Positions 47,615 to 56,731 are shown, counted from the stretch's first letter. The stretch is 64,000 nt of DNA from Burkholderia sp. WAC0059 (GCF_002870125.1 NZ_PNEO01000001.1:186001-250000), one strand, 5' to 3'. Made by a program: numbers and translations. The notes: a model not told the origin generated them from the sequence alone.

Positions 47615-50016
47615 CGCACGCGGGCAAACGGCCGGCGACGCGGCACGCCTGGCGCATCGGCCTCGCGTGGCTGTTGCTCGCGCTCGTCGCGGGCGGCTAT
47701 TGCGCGTGGCGTTTCGCGCACGGCTCGCCGTTGCAGACCAATCTGCTCGCGCTGCTGCCGGCGACGGAAACCGATCCCGTCGCCGCGAAGGCGACCGGCC
47801 TGCTCGCGTCCGCGCTCGACGAGCGCGCGGTGTTCGTCGTCACGGGCAGCGACGACGCGCGCACGAAGGCCGCCGCGAAACGCTTCGGCGCGGCGCTGGC
47901 GGCAAGCGGCGCGTTCCGCTCGGTGACGGCGGCGCTGCCGCCGTTCGACGTTGCGCGGATCGTGTCGTTTTATCTGCCTTACCGGTTCGGCCTGCTCACG
48001 GCGGCGGACCGCGCGGCGCTCGCGGCCGGTCCTGACGCCTGGCGCGCGGCGCTGATGCAGCGGCTCTACAGTCCGCTTTATGGGCCGCTCGCGACCGGAC
48101 TCGGCGACGATCCATTCGGCTGGCTCGCGCACTGGCTCGCCGGCCTGCCGCTCGCGACGTCGGCGTTGCAGATCGAGGACGGCCTGCTCGTCGCGCATCG
48201 CGGCGCGACGACGAGCGTGCTCGTGCTGGCGACGCTGCCGGGCTCGGCCTACGACACGAAGGTCCAGCGCGCCATCGACGCGGCGCTCGCCCGGGGCGAA
48301 ACGGCGCTGGCCCAGGTTTCGCCGCGAGCCACGCTGGCGAGAACGGGCGCCGTGTTCTATGCCGAAGCAGCGCGGCGCACGTCCGAGCGCGAGATGCACC
48401 TGATCGGCATCGTCTCCGCGTGCGGCATTGCACTGCTGATGCTGTGGGTGTTCCGCTCGCCGTGGCTCATCGCGCTCGGCTTCGTTTCGACCGCGCTCGG
48501 CGTGCTCTGCGCGTTCGCGGCCACGCTGTTCGTGTTCGGCCAACTGCATCTGCTGACGCTGGTGTTCGGCGCGAGCCTGATCGGCGAGGCCGTCGACTAT
48601 TCGATCCAGTATTTCGTCGTCTATCTCGGGCACGACGAGCGCTGGCAGCCGTGGCAAGGCGCGCGCGAAGTGCGGCCGGCGCTCACGGTCGCGCTGCTCA
48701 CGAGCCTGCTCGGCTACGCGGTGCTGATGGCGGTGCCGTTTCCGGCGCTCAGGCAGATCGCGTGCTTCGCCATGGTCGGGATCGTCGCGGCGTTCGCCTC
48801 GGTGCTCTCGCTCTTGCCAGCGTTGCTGACGCGCGCGCCGAAGCGCCAGCCCCGGCAACTGTTCGCGCGCGCGGCGGCGGGGCTCGCGCGATGGCGCGCG
48901 GCGTTGCGCGGACGCCGGGCCGTACTGCTGGCCGCCGTCGTCGTCGCGCTCGCCGCGCCGGGCTGGCTGCGGCTCGCGAGCGACGACGACGTGCATCTGC
49001 TGATCCAGCGCGACGCGTCGCTGGCGGCGCAGGAAGCGACCGTGCGCTCGACCATCGGCGTCGACGACAGCGGGCAGTTCTTCGTCGTGCGCGGCGCCAC
49101 GCCCGAACGCGTGCTCGAACGCGCGGAAGCGCTCGGCGCGAAGCTCGACGCCCTCGTCGGCGCGGGCAGGCTCGGCGGCTGGCAGTCGGTGACGTCGTTC
49201 GTGCCGTCGGCCGCGCGGCAGGCCGCCGACCGCGCGCTGCTGGCGCGCACCGTGTTCGCCGATCGCGGCGCGTTGCGCGCGCTGCTCGTTCGCAGCGGCT
49301 TTCGCGACGACGTGGCTAACGCCTGGCTGGCCGCGTTCGCGGACCCGCATCGTGCCGTGCTGACGCTCGACGCCTGGCTCGCGACGCCGTGGTCGGGGCC
49401 GTTTCGGCACCTCTGGCTCGGCGCGCCGGCCGGCGCGCAAAACGGCTATGCCGCCGTGGTGATGCCGCAGCGCATCGGCGCGGGCGCATTGCCGGCGCTG
49501 GCCGGCCTCGCGCGCGGTTCGCCCGGCGTGCGGTTCGTCGATCAGGCCGGCAGCGTGTCGCGTCTGTTCGGCCGGTATCGCGTCGAGAGCGGGCGCTGGC
49601 TGGCCGGCGTGCTCGCGCTCGTGTTCGGTTTGCTGGCCCGGCGCTACGGATGGCGAGGTGCGCTTCCGGTCATCCTGCCCGTGCTGCTCGCGATCGGCGT
49701 CGCGCTGGCGGCGTTCGGCTATGCCGGCGTGCCGCTCAATCTCTTCAACTGGCTCGCCCTGATGCTCGTGCTCGGCGTCGGCACGAACTACGCGGTGTTT
49801 CTGCGCGAAGGCTGTCTGCGGCGCGACGCTGACATCGGCGCCGTCTGGACCGGCGTGCTGCTCTCGGCCGCGACGACGACGCTCTCGTTCGGCCTGCTCG
49901 GCGCGAGCCCGATGCCGGCGCTGCGGAGCTTCGGCGCGACGCTGACGCTCGGCATCGTGACGGCGGCGTTGCTCGCGCCGATGGGCATGCCGGCCGAAAC
50001 GGAGCGCACCGCATGA
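47611..50016 (+). CDS. MMPL/RND-type exporter of the APE cluster
   Basis: 801 residues with the duplicated RND plan: one N-terminal segment (RIGLAWLLLALVAGGYCAW), a large periplasmic domain, five segments from about residue 262 (LIGIVSACGIALLMLWVF and on), then RRAVLLAAVVVALAAPGW, a second periplasmic domain and a last membrane block beginning ALVFGLLARRYG. GASLIGEAVDYSIQYFVVYLG and LVLGVGTNYAVFLREG are the matching TM4 motifs of each half, with the proton-relay Asp only in the first (DYSIQ). It probably extracts the APE lipid from the inner membrane and hands it to the LolA-like carrier encoded just before. The ATG overlaps the previous stop by 4 nt. Confidence 0.87.
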   Translation: MTHAGKRPATRHAWRIGLAWLLLALVAGGYCAWRFAHGSPLQTNLLALLPATETDPVAAKATGLLASALDERAVFVVTGSDDARTKAAAKRFGAALAASGAFRSVTAALPPFDVARIVSFYLPYRFGLLTAADRAALAAGPDAWRAALMQRLYSPLYGPLATGLGDDPFGWLAHWLAGLPLATSALQIEDGLLVAHRGATTSVLVLATLPGSAYDTKVQRAIDAALARGETALAQVSPRATLARTGAVFYAEAARRTSEREMHLIGIVSACGIALLMLWVFRSPWLIALGFVSTALGVLCAFAATLFVFGQLHLLTLVFGASLIGEAVDYSIQYFVVYLGHDERWQPWQGAREVRPALTVALLTSLLGYAVLMAVPFPALRQIACFAMVGIVAAFASVLSLLPALLTRAPKRQPRQLFARAAAGLARWRAALRGRRAVLLAAVVVALAAPGWLRLASDDDVHLLIQRDASLAAQEATVRSTIGVDDSGQFFVVRGATPERVLERAEALGAKLDALVGAGRLGGWQSVTSFVPSAARQAADRALLARTVFADRGALRALLVRSGFRDDVANAWLAAFADPHRAVLTLDAWLATPWSGPFRHLWLGAPAGAQNGYAAVVMPQRIGAGALPALAGLARGSPGVRFVDQAGSVSRLFGRYRVESGRWLAGVLALVFGLLARRYGWRGALPVILPVLLAIGVALAAFGYAGVPLNLFNWLALMLVLGVGTNYAVFLREGCLRRDADIGAVWTGVLLSAATTTLSFGLLGASPMPALRSFGATLTLGIVTAALLAPMGMPAETERTA

Positions 50017-51197
50017 CGCGCCCGCCCGTCTATCTGCACGCGCTCGGCATGATCAACGCGCTCGGCACCGACCTCGCGTCGATCGTACCGGCGCTCGCCG
50101 CCGCCGAAGCCCCCGGCATGGGGCCGGTCCCGACGGCGACCGGCGAGGCGTTCGTCGGCCGGGTGATGGCGCCGCTCGACTGCGCGCCGCCGGCCTCGCT
50201 CGCCCATTACGACTGCCGCAACAACCGTCTGCTGCTGGCTGCGCTCGCGCAGATCGCGCCGGCCGTCGAAGCCGCGCGCGAACGCTACGGCGCGCACCGC
50301 ATCGGCGTCGTGCTCGGCACGAGCACGTCGGGCATGAGCGCGGGCGAGGCGGCCTTGCGCGAATGCTTCCGCACGGGCGCGCTGCCCGCCGGTTTCGACT
50401 ACCGCCAGATGGAGATCGGCTCCGTCGCGCCGTTCGCGGCCGCCGCGCTCGGCCTGCGCGGTCCGGCCTATACGGTGTCGACGGCCTGCACCTCGAGCGC
50501 GAAGGCGTTCGTCTCGGCGCGCCGGCTGCTGCGTCTGGGCCTTTGCGACGCGGTGCTCGCGGGCGGCGTCGATTCGCTGTGCGAGCTGACGCTCCAGGGC
50601 TTCGCCTCGCTCGAGGCGATGAGCGCGGCGCGCGCCAATCCGATGAGCCGCAACCGCGCCGGCATCAACGTCGGCGAAGGGGCGGCCGTGTTCCTGATGA
50701 GCCGCGACGAAGGCGCCGTCGTGCTGGCCGGCGCCGGCGAGACGAGCGACGCGCACCACATCTCGGCGCCCGACCCGGACGGCGTCGGCGGCGAGCTTGC
50801 GCTGCGCGGCGCGCTGGCCGAGGCGGGCATCGCGCCGTCGCGGATCGCCTACGTGAATCTGCACGCCACGGCCACGCGCAAGAACGACGAGATGGAGGCC
50901 CGCCTGATGGCGCGGGTATTCGGCGACGGCGTGGCCGCGAGCGGCACCAAGCCGCTGACGGGCCACGCGCTCGGCGCGGCCGGCGCGATCGAACTCGGCT
51001 TCGCGTGGCTCGCGCTCGCGCGCGAGGACGTCGCGCTGCCGCGCCACGTCTGGGACGGCGAGCCCGACCCCGCGCTGCCGCCGCTCGACCTCGTCGGCGA
51101 GGTGCGCCGTCTGCCGCGCAACGGCGCGACGCAGTACGTCATGAGCAATTCGTTTGCATTCGGCGGCAGCAATGCCAGCCTGATCCTCGGCCGATGA
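50013..51197 (+). CDS. apeO: Beta-ketoacyl-ACP synthase, first of three
   Basis: 394 residues of the FabF type with a complete triad: Cys159 in TVSTACTSSAKAF, His in NLHATATRKND and His in KPLTGHALGAAGAIELG. IGVVLGTSTSGMSAGE and SNSFAFGGSNASLIL are family standards. Position after the exporter and before a dehydratase corresponds to apeO, whose product forms the chain-elongating heterodimer with the chain-length factor. It condenses malonyl-ACP with the aryl-polyene-ACP. Overlaps both neighbours by 4 nt. Confidence 0.88.
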   Translation: MTRPPVYLHALGMINALGTDLASIVPALAAAEAPGMGPVPTATGEAFVGRVMAPLDCAPPASLAHYDCRNNRLLLAALAQIAPAVEAARERYGAHRIGVVLGTSTSGMSAGEAALRECFRTGALPAGFDYRQMEIGSVAPFAAAALGLRGPAYTVSTACTSSAKAFVSARRLLRLGLCDAVLAGGVDSLCELTLQGFASLEAMSAARANPMSRNRAGINVGEGAAVFLMSRDEGAVVLAGAGETSDAHHISAPDPDGVGGELALRGALAEAGIAPSRIAYVNLHATATRKNDEMEARLMARVFGDGVAASGTKPLTGHALGAAGAIELGFAWLALAREDVALPRHVWDGEPDPALPPLDLVGEVRRLPRNGATQYVMSNSFAFGGSNASLILGR

Positions 51198-51703
51198 ACG
51201 ACGCGATGAATTCCGCCGCCGGGTCCATTCCCGATTTCTCCCGTCTCGACGCCGTGCCGATCGGGACGATCCTGCCGCATCGCGGCACGATGCTGCTGCT
51301 CGAACGCGTGAGCGCGTTTTCCGACGAGGCGCTGACGGCCTGGGCGCGCGTGCGCGGCGACGCCTGGTATGCCGATGCACAGGGCGCCATGCCCGCATGG
51401 ATCGGCGTCGAGCTGATGGCGCAGGCGATCGCCGCGCACGTCGGTCTGCTGGCGATGCGCGCCGGCGGCCATGCGCGTCCCGGCGTACTGCTCGGCACGC
51501 AGCGCTATACCGCCCTGGCCGCCGCGTTCGCGCGCGACGCGCAACTGCGCATCGACGCGCGCGAAGTGCTGCGCAGCGAGGCAGGCCACGGCGCCTACGA
51601 ATGCGCGATCTCGCACGACGGCGCGCGCCTGGCTGAGGCCGTCGTCAAGGTGTTCCAACCGGCCGATTTCCGGTCATTCATCGAAGGGAGCTTTCACTCA
51701 TGA
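51194..51703 (+). CDS. apeP: 3-hydroxyacyl-ACP dehydratase, ApeP-like
   Basis: 169 residues with one hotdog fold. GTILPHRGTMLLLERV carries the catalytic His region and AMPAWIGVELMAQAIAAHVGL the helix with the partner Glu (GVELMAQ), as in the FabZ-like dehydratases of APE clusters; LLGTQRYTALAAAF follows. It removes water from the 3-hydroxyacyl intermediate to give the all-trans double bond. It is the second dehydratase of the cluster, the other being fused to the ligase; in E. coli the two act together. ATGA overlaps on both sides. Confidence 0.87.
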   Translation: MNDAMNSAAGSIPDFSRLDAVPIGTILPHRGTMLLLERVSAFSDEALTAWARVRGDAWYADAQGAMPAWIGVELMAQAIAAHVGLLAMRAGGHARPGVLLGTQRYTALAAAFARDAQLRIDAREVLRSEAGHGAYECAISHDGARLAEAVVKVFQPADFRSFIEGSFHS

Positions 51704-52425
51704 GCCGGCGCGTTCTCGTTACCGGATCGAGCCGCGGCATTGGCCGCGCGATCGCCTACCGGCTGGCGGCCGACGGCTTCGCCGTCTCCGTGCACTGCCG
51801 CACCGGGCTCGACGAGGCGCAGGCCGTCGCGGCGGGCATCGCGGCGCAGGGCGGCACGGCCCGCGTGCTGCAGTTCGACGTGCGCGACCGCGCGGCCTGC
51901 CGCGAAGCGCTCGAGGCCGACGTCGCGGCGCACGGCGCCTATTACGGCATCGTCTGCAGCGCGGGCGTGACGCGCGACGCGGCCTTTCCCGCGCTCACGG
52001 ACGAAGACTGGGACGTCGTGCTCGAAACCGGCCTCGACTCGTTCTACAACGTCGTGCATCCGCTCACGATGCCGATGGTGCGCGCGCGCGCGGGCGGGCG
52101 CATCGTGACGATCGCGTCGGTGTCCGGGGTGGTCGGCAATCGCGGCCAGGTCAACTACAGCGCGGCGAAGGCCGGCCTCATCGGCGCGACCAAGGCGCTG
52201 GCCGTCGAGCTCGCGACGCGCCATATCACGGTCAACTGCGTGGCGCCGGGGCTCGTCGAGACGGGCATGCTCGACGAGGTGCCGCTCGAGGCCGCGCTCA
52301 GGGGCGTGCCGATGGGCCGCGTCGGGCAGCCGGCCGAAGTGGCGGCGGCGGTCAGCTTCCTGATGTCGGACGGGGCCTCGTACATCACGAGGCAGGTGCT
52401 TGGCGTGAACGGCGGGATGATCTGA
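51700..52425 (+). CDS. apeQ: 3-oxoacyl-ACP reductase, FabG-like
   Basis: 241 residues of the classical short-chain dehydrogenase type. GSSRGIGRAIAYR (residues 9-21) is the NADPH-binding turn, CSAGVTRD follows the third strand, and Ser140, Tyr153 and Lys157 (TIASVSG then VNYSAAKAG) form the catalytic set; NCVAPGLVETGM and YITRQVLGVNGGMI end it. It reduces the 3-keto group after each condensation in APE elongation. It overlaps the dehydratase gene by 4 nt and the next ketosynthase by 1 nt (TGATG). Confidence 0.92.
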   Translation: MSRRVLVTGSSRGIGRAIAYRLAADGFAVSVHCRTGLDEAQAVAAGIAAQGGTARVLQFDVRDRAACREALEADVAAHGAYYGIVCSAGVTRDAAFPALTDEDWDVVLETGLDSFYNVVHPLTMPMVRARAGGRIVTIASVSGVVGNRGQVNYSAAKAGLIGATKALAVELATRHITVNCVAPGLVETGMLDEVPLEAALRGVPMGRVGQPAEVAAAVSFLMSDGASYITRQVLGVNGGMI

Positions 52426-53651
52426 TGAAGCGCGTCGTCGTGACGGGGATGGGCGGCGTGACGCCGCTCGGCAGCGACTGGGCCGGGATCGAGGCGGCGC
52501 TGCGCGGCGGCCGCAACGCGGTCAGGCGCATCGACGAATGGGATCGCTTTACCGCGCTGCATACGCGGCTTGCCTGCCCGTTGCCCGCGTTCGCCGCGCC
52601 GGCCGCCTGGCCGCGCAAGAAGACGCGCTCGATGGGACCGGTGTCGCTCTACGCCGTGCGCGCGAGCGAGCTCGCGCTGGCCGACGCGGGCCTCGCGGGC
52701 GATGCCTCGATCGCAGACGGACGCATGGGCGTCGCCTACGGCTCGTCGGCGGGTTCCGTCGAGCCGATCCGCGCGTTCGGCACGATGCTCGCGACGGGCT
52801 CGATGAGCGAGGTGACGTCGAACAGCTACGTGCAGATGATGCCGCACACGACGGCCGTCAACGTGAGCCTGTTCTGGGATCTGAAAGGGCGGATCGTGCC
52901 GACGTCGAGCGCGTGCGCGTCCGGCAGCCAGGCCATCGGCTACGCCTACGAGGCGATCGTCGCGGGCCGGCAGACGCTGATGCTCGCGGGCGGCGCGGAC
53001 GAGCTTTCGGGGCCGACGGTGGCCGTGTTCGACACGCTCTACGCGACGAGCACGCGCAACGACGCGCCGCATCTGACGCCGAGGCCGTTCGACGCGGCGC
53101 GCGACGGGCTCGTGGTCGGCGAGGGCGCGGCGACGCTCGTGCTCGAGGAGTACGAGCACGCGCGCGCGCGCGGCGCGCGCATCCACGCGGAGATCGTCGG
53201 CTTCGCGAGCAATTCGGACGGCATGCACATCACGCAGCCGACCGCGCAGACGATGGCGCTCGCGATGCGGCTCGCGCTCGACGACGCGCGCCTGCCGGCC
53301 GAGGCCATCGCCTACGTGAACGCGCACGGGACGGCGACGGACCGCGGCGACGTGGCCGAGAGCCATGCCACGCAGCAGGTGTTCGGCGAGCGTATGCCGA
53401 TCAGCTCGCTCAAGAGCTACGTCGGCCACACGCTCGGCGCCTGCGGCGCGCTCGAAGCCTGGTGGACGATCGAGATGATGAAGCGCGGCTGGTACGCGCC
53501 GACGCTGAATCTCGACGCCGTCGATCCGGCCTGCGCGACGCTCGACTATATCCGCGGCGAAGGGCGCGCCATCGACGCCGAATATGCGATGAGCAACAAC
53601 TTCGCGTTCGGCGGCATCAATACGTCGTTGATCTTCAGGCGCGTCCCGTGA
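52425..53651 (+). CDS. apeR: Beta-ketoacyl-ACP synthase, second of three
   Basis: 408 residues starting MKRVVVTGMGGVTPLGSDW, the FabF N-terminus. The triad is intact: Cys164 in VPTSSACASGSQAI, His in NAHGTATDRGD and His in KSYVGHTLGACGALE. SMGPVSLYAVRASELALADAGL and NNFAFGGINTSLIF are typical. By place after the reductase it corresponds to apeR. It may make the first condensation on the aryl starter or elongate alongside ApeO. Translationally coupled to the reductase. Confidence 0.87.
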   Translation: MKRVVVTGMGGVTPLGSDWAGIEAALRGGRNAVRRIDEWDRFTALHTRLACPLPAFAAPAAWPRKKTRSMGPVSLYAVRASELALADAGLAGDASIADGRMGVAYGSSAGSVEPIRAFGTMLATGSMSEVTSNSYVQMMPHTTAVNVSLFWDLKGRIVPTSSACASGSQAIGYAYEAIVAGRQTLMLAGGADELSGPTVAVFDTLYATSTRNDAPHLTPRPFDAARDGLVVGEGAATLVLEEYEHARARGARIHAEIVGFASNSDGMHITQPTAQTMALAMRLALDDARLPAEAIAYVNAHGTATDRGDVAESHATQQVFGERMPISSLKSYVGHTLGACGALEAWWTIEMMKRGWYAPTLNLDAVDPACATLDYIRGEGRAIDAEYAMSNNFAFGGINTSLIFRRVP

Positions 53652-53671
53652 GCGAGGCCCGGGGGCGCGGC

Positions 53672-54895
53672 ATGGCGCGCGTGGTCGTGACGGGCATGGG
53701 CATCGTCTCGTGTCTCGGCAACGCGCTCGACGCGGTGTCGGAGGCGCTGCGCGCGCGGCGCAGCGGCATTTCCCGCGTCGAGGCCTGGTGCGAGCGCGGC
53801 TTCGCGAGCCAGGTCGCGGGCGTGGCGTCGGTCGCCGGCGAACCCGCGTTCGAGCGCCGGTTCGAGCGTTTCATGGGCGACACGGCGCGCTTCGCGTGCC
53901 ATGCCACGCGCAAGGCCATCGACGACGCGGGGCTCGCCCCCGACGCGCTGCGCTCGCCCCGGGCCGGCGCCGTGATCGGGTCGGGCGTCGGTTCGCTGGC
54001 GAATTACGACGCGGCGATCGCGATCGCCGCCGCGCGCGGTCCCGACCGGGTGCCGCCATACGCGGTTCCGCACGCGATGAGCAGCACGGCGTCGGCGAAC
54101 GTCGCGCAGACGTTCGGCCTCGAGGGCGTGAGCTACACGCCGTCGTCGGCCTGCACGAGCGGCGCGCTCGCCATCGGCCAGGCCCTGCAACTGATCCAGA
54201 CGGGGCGCCAGCAGATCGTTCTCGCGGGCGGCAGCGAGGCGCTGCACGACAACATGACGATGCTGTTCGACGCGATGGGCGCGCTGTCGCGGCGGTTCAA
54301 CGACACGCCGCAGCGCGCGTCGCGTCCCTACGATGCGGACCGCGACGGCTTCGTGATCGGTTCGGGCGCCGGCGTGCTCGTGCTCGAATCGCTCGACCAC
54401 GCGCTCGCGCGCGGCGCGCGCATCCACGCGGAACTGCTCGGCTTCGGCCAGTGCACGGACGGCGCCGGTATGGTGACGCCGCGCGCCGCCGGCATCGCCC
54501 GGGCGCTGCGCGCCGCGCTCGACGAAGCGGGCCGGCTGCCCGACTACGTGAACACGCATGCGCCGTCGACGCCGCTCGGCGACCTCGAGGAGCTGACCGC
54601 GCTGCGCGACGCGTTCGGCGGCGCGACGCGCGTGCCGCCGTTTTCGTCGACGAAGGGATCGACCGGCCATCCGCTCGGCGCGAGCGGCGCGCACGAGGCG
54701 ATCTACACGCTCCTGATGATGCGCGACGGCTTCATGGCCGGCAATGCCGCGCTCGAACGGGCGGATGCGGGGTTGGGCGACATGCCGCTCGTCAGGCGCG
54801 CGCGCGAGGCGCGGCTGCGGGCGGCGATGTCGGTGTCGTTCGGGTTCGGGGGAAGCTGCGCGAGCCTGATGTTCGGTGCCTGGGAAGGCACGTGA
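53672..54895 (+). CDS. Beta-ketoacyl-ACP synthase, third, with unusual His motif
   Basis: 407 residues from the ATG at 53672, which gives the usual MARVVVTGMGIVSCLGNAL; GTG 53648 overlaps the previous stop and may be used. Cys161 (TPSSACTSGALAI) and the second His (KGSTGHPLGASGAHE) are present. The first His motif reads NTHAPSTPLGD (His296) where almost all ketosynthases have NxHGTSTxxND/GD, so Gly-Thr is replaced by Ala-Pro beside the catalytic His. SYTPSSACTSG and NDTPQRASRPYDADRDGFVIG are otherwise FabB/FabF-like. Simple E. coli-type clusters have one ketosynthase fewer. It ends the tightly overlapping part of the operon. Confidence 0.87.
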   Translation: MARVVVTGMGIVSCLGNALDAVSEALRARRSGISRVEAWCERGFASQVAGVASVAGEPAFERRFERFMGDTARFACHATRKAIDDAGLAPDALRSPRAGAVIGSGVGSLANYDAAIAIAAARGPDRVPPYAVPHAMSSTASANVAQTFGLEGVSYTPSSACTSGALAIGQALQLIQTGRQQIVLAGGSEALHDNMTMLFDAMGALSRRFNDTPQRASRPYDADRDGFVIGSGAGVLVLESLDHALARGARIHAELLGFGQCTDGAGMVTPRAAGIARALRAALDEAGRLPDYVNTHAPSTPLGDLEELTALRDAFGGATRVPPFSSTKGSTGHPLGASGAHEAIYTLLMMRDGFMAGNAALERADAGLGDMPLVRRAREARLRAAMSVSFGFGGSCASLMFGAWEGT

Positions 54896-54929
54896 CGTTT
54901 CACTGCAACGTTGATAAGGAAAACAGAAG

Positions 54930-55370
54930 ATGAGAACAAGGAACGCTTTCATGCTGGCCGCCACGACGCTGGCCGTTTTCGCGCTGGGCGGATGCGCCAC
55001 GCAGGTCAGGTCGCTGCCGCTCGCGCCCGTTACCGGCAGCGATGCGGGCACGCAGGACGTGGCGCTTTATTTCGGGGACGAGGCGCATCCGCCCGTCACG
55101 CACGAGATCGGCCGCGTGGAGACCCCGGCGCGCATCGCGCGCCAGACCGAGGGAGCCGAGGTTGCCTGCCGCGAAGCGATCGGCCAGGCGCTGGAGAGCC
55201 TGCGCGCCGATGCGCGTAGACGCGGCGGTAACGCCGTCGTCGGCATCGAAACGCACTTCCATTCGACGAAGACCACGTCGTCGAGCGAGTACCTCTGCGG
55301 CGTGAGTCCCAGCGCCGCCGCGCTTCGTATCAGCGGCGAGGTGGTCGTGCTCGGACAGGGTTCCAACTGA
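54930..55370 (+). CDS. Small envelope lipoprotein, first of a paralogous pair
   Basis: 146 residues. A signal peptide (RNAFMLAATTLAVFALGGC) ends in a lipobox with Cys22 (LGGC), so a lipid-anchored periplasmic or outer-membrane protein. The mature part has DVALYFGDEAHPPVTHEIGR, then CREAIGQALESLRADARRRGGNAVVGIETHF and YLCG, then LRISGEVVVL. The same blocks occur in the next gene. The RGGNAVVGI beta-alpha core resembles small YbjQ-like proteins; automated annotation sometimes calls such proteins excinuclease subunits, which the sequence does not support. AAGGA lies before the ATG. The role in APE biology is unknown. Confidence 0.8.
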   Translation: MRTRNAFMLAATTLAVFALGGCATQVRSLPLAPVTGSDAGTQDVALYFGDEAHPPVTHEIGRVETPARIARQTEGAEVACREAIGQALESLRADARRRGGNAVVGIETHFHSTKTTSSSEYLCGVSPSAAALRISGEVVVLGQGSN

Positions 55371-55391
55371 TAGAGAACAGGAGACCCAACC

Positions 55392-55847
55392 ATGAAAACC
55401 ATCCGACTGCACGCCGTTGCCGCGCTGACGACCGCCTGTCTGGCCGCCGCGGCCTTTTCGCCGTCCGCTTTCGCGCGCGACACCATCGAGAGCTATTCCG
55501 TGGACGAGGCGCTGCATAGCGAACCCGGCATCGTGGAAGACGACGTGGCGCTCTATTTCGCGGGTCAGCCGCATCCGGCCGTGGCGAATTCGCTCGGCGA
55601 GGCCGCCACGAACAGAAAGACGAACGCGTTGGGCAAGGGCGACGAGCCGGCCTGCCAGCACGTGTTCCTGTCGGCCGTGCGTGCGCTGCAGGATCGCGCG
55701 CGCCGCGACGGCGGCAACGCCGTCATCGACATTCGCAGCAACTACCGCGGCGACGAGACGAGCAGCCCGACGACGTTCGTCTGCGGCGCCGGCGTGTTCG
55801 TGGCCGGCGTGGCGCTCAAGGGGGAGGTGGTGACGCTGCGCAGGTAG
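55392..55847 (+). CDS. Small secreted protein, second of a paralogous pair
   Basis: 151 residues with a Sec signal (HAVAALTTACLAAAAFSPSAFA, cleavage near residue 28) but no lipobox. DVALYFAGQPHPAVANSLGE, CQHVFLSAVRALQDRARRDGGNAVIDIRSNY, FVCGAGVFVAGVALKGEVVTL align block by block with the preceding lipoprotein, including both mature cysteines, so the two arose by tandem duplication and one lost or gained the lipid anchor. It lies 21 nt after its paralogue and is the last rightward gene of the operon. Confidence 0.8.
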   Translation: MKTIRLHAVAALTTACLAAAAFSPSAFARDTIESYSVDEALHSEPGIVEDDVALYFAGQPHPAVANSLGEAATNRKTNALGKGDEPACQHVFLSAVRALQDRARRDGGNAVIDIRSNYRGDETSSPTTFVCGAGVFVAGVALKGEVVTLRR

Positions 55848-55881
55848 GGCGGCCGCCGTCCGCTGCCGCTCCCGTCTTGCG

Positions 55882-56601
55882 CTAGTCGATCCGCGTCGCC
55901 GCGACGTTGACGAGCGTTTCGCGGCGCTTGCCGGGTTGCGGGCGGTGCAGGCCGAGCCGTTCGAGGAGACCGAAATCGGCGGCGCGGCTCCACCAGAGAT
56001 AGGGCAGCGACACGTTCTGCGGGCCGAACGCGAAGCCCGCGCGGCGAATCATGTCGAGGTAGCCGTCGGCGCTTTTCTGGACGTCCATCGGATGGCGGAA
56101 CAGCAGCCGGATGACCCACGACCTGATGTAGGCGTCGGTCGATTCGGCGAACAGCAGGACGCCGCCCGGCTTGAGCACGCGACGGAATTCGGCGAGCGAA
56201 CGGTCCTGGTCGACGAGGTGATGGAACGTCTGGTGGCAGAACACGACGTCGACGCTCGCCTCGGGAATCGGCAGGTTCGCGCAGTCGCCGGCGAACAGTT
56301 CGACCGGAGCCGGGCAGGTTTTCGCCGCGCGGCGCGCCAGCTCGAGCGACGGCTCGTGGAAGTCGACGCCGACGATGCGGCCCGGACGGAACGCCCCGGC
56401 GAGCAGCCGGAACGACTTGCCCTGGCCGCAGCCGACGTCGGCGACGACGGGGTTGGGCGGCAGGGGCGTGTCGACGAGCCGTTTCAGGTCGTCGATCGCG
56501 ACGCGCAGGACATGGTGCTCCCACGTATGCGTACGCAGGAACCAGAGGCCGAACGCGGTTTCCGGCACGAACGGCGCAGCGGACATTTCGGTTGACGGCA
56601 T
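55882..56601 (-). CDS. Class I SAM-dependent methyltransferase (APE cluster)
   Basis: 239 residues. Motif I is VVADVGCGQGKSF near residues 52-64, followed by IVGVDFHEPSLELARRAA, VELFAGDCANLPIPEASVDVVFCHQTFHHLVDQDRSLAEFRRVLKPGGVLLFAE, the Methyltransf_11 pattern. Methylation of the aryl head (for example ring 3-methyl or O-methyl) is known in APE pigments, so this enzyme probably modifies the head group. It is convergent with the operon and divergent from the FAD oxidoreductase gene, so it has its own promoter in the 130-nt gap 56602-56731. Confidence 0.87.
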   Translation of the reverse strand: MPSTEMSAAPFVPETAFGLWFLRTHTWEHHVLRVAIDDLKRLVDTPLPPNPVVADVGCGQGKSFRLLAGAFRPGRIVGVDFHEPSLELARRAAKTCPAPVELFAGDCANLPIPEASVDVVFCHQTFHHLVDQDRSLAEFRRVLKPGGVLLFAESTDAYIRSWVIRLLFRHPMDVQKSADGYLDMIRRAGFAFGPQNVSLPYLWWSRAADFGLLERLGLHRPQPGKRRETLVNVAATRID

Positions 56602-56731
56602 GGGACGCGCTCCGGGCCGGGTTCGGCTCTGTTGGGTTGGGCGTCATTGTAATGGCACGCGCACGCCATGCGAAAGCATGGCGCGCCGATGGCGCCGGCC
56701 GCGGCCGGCGCGAACGACAGACGAGGACAAT

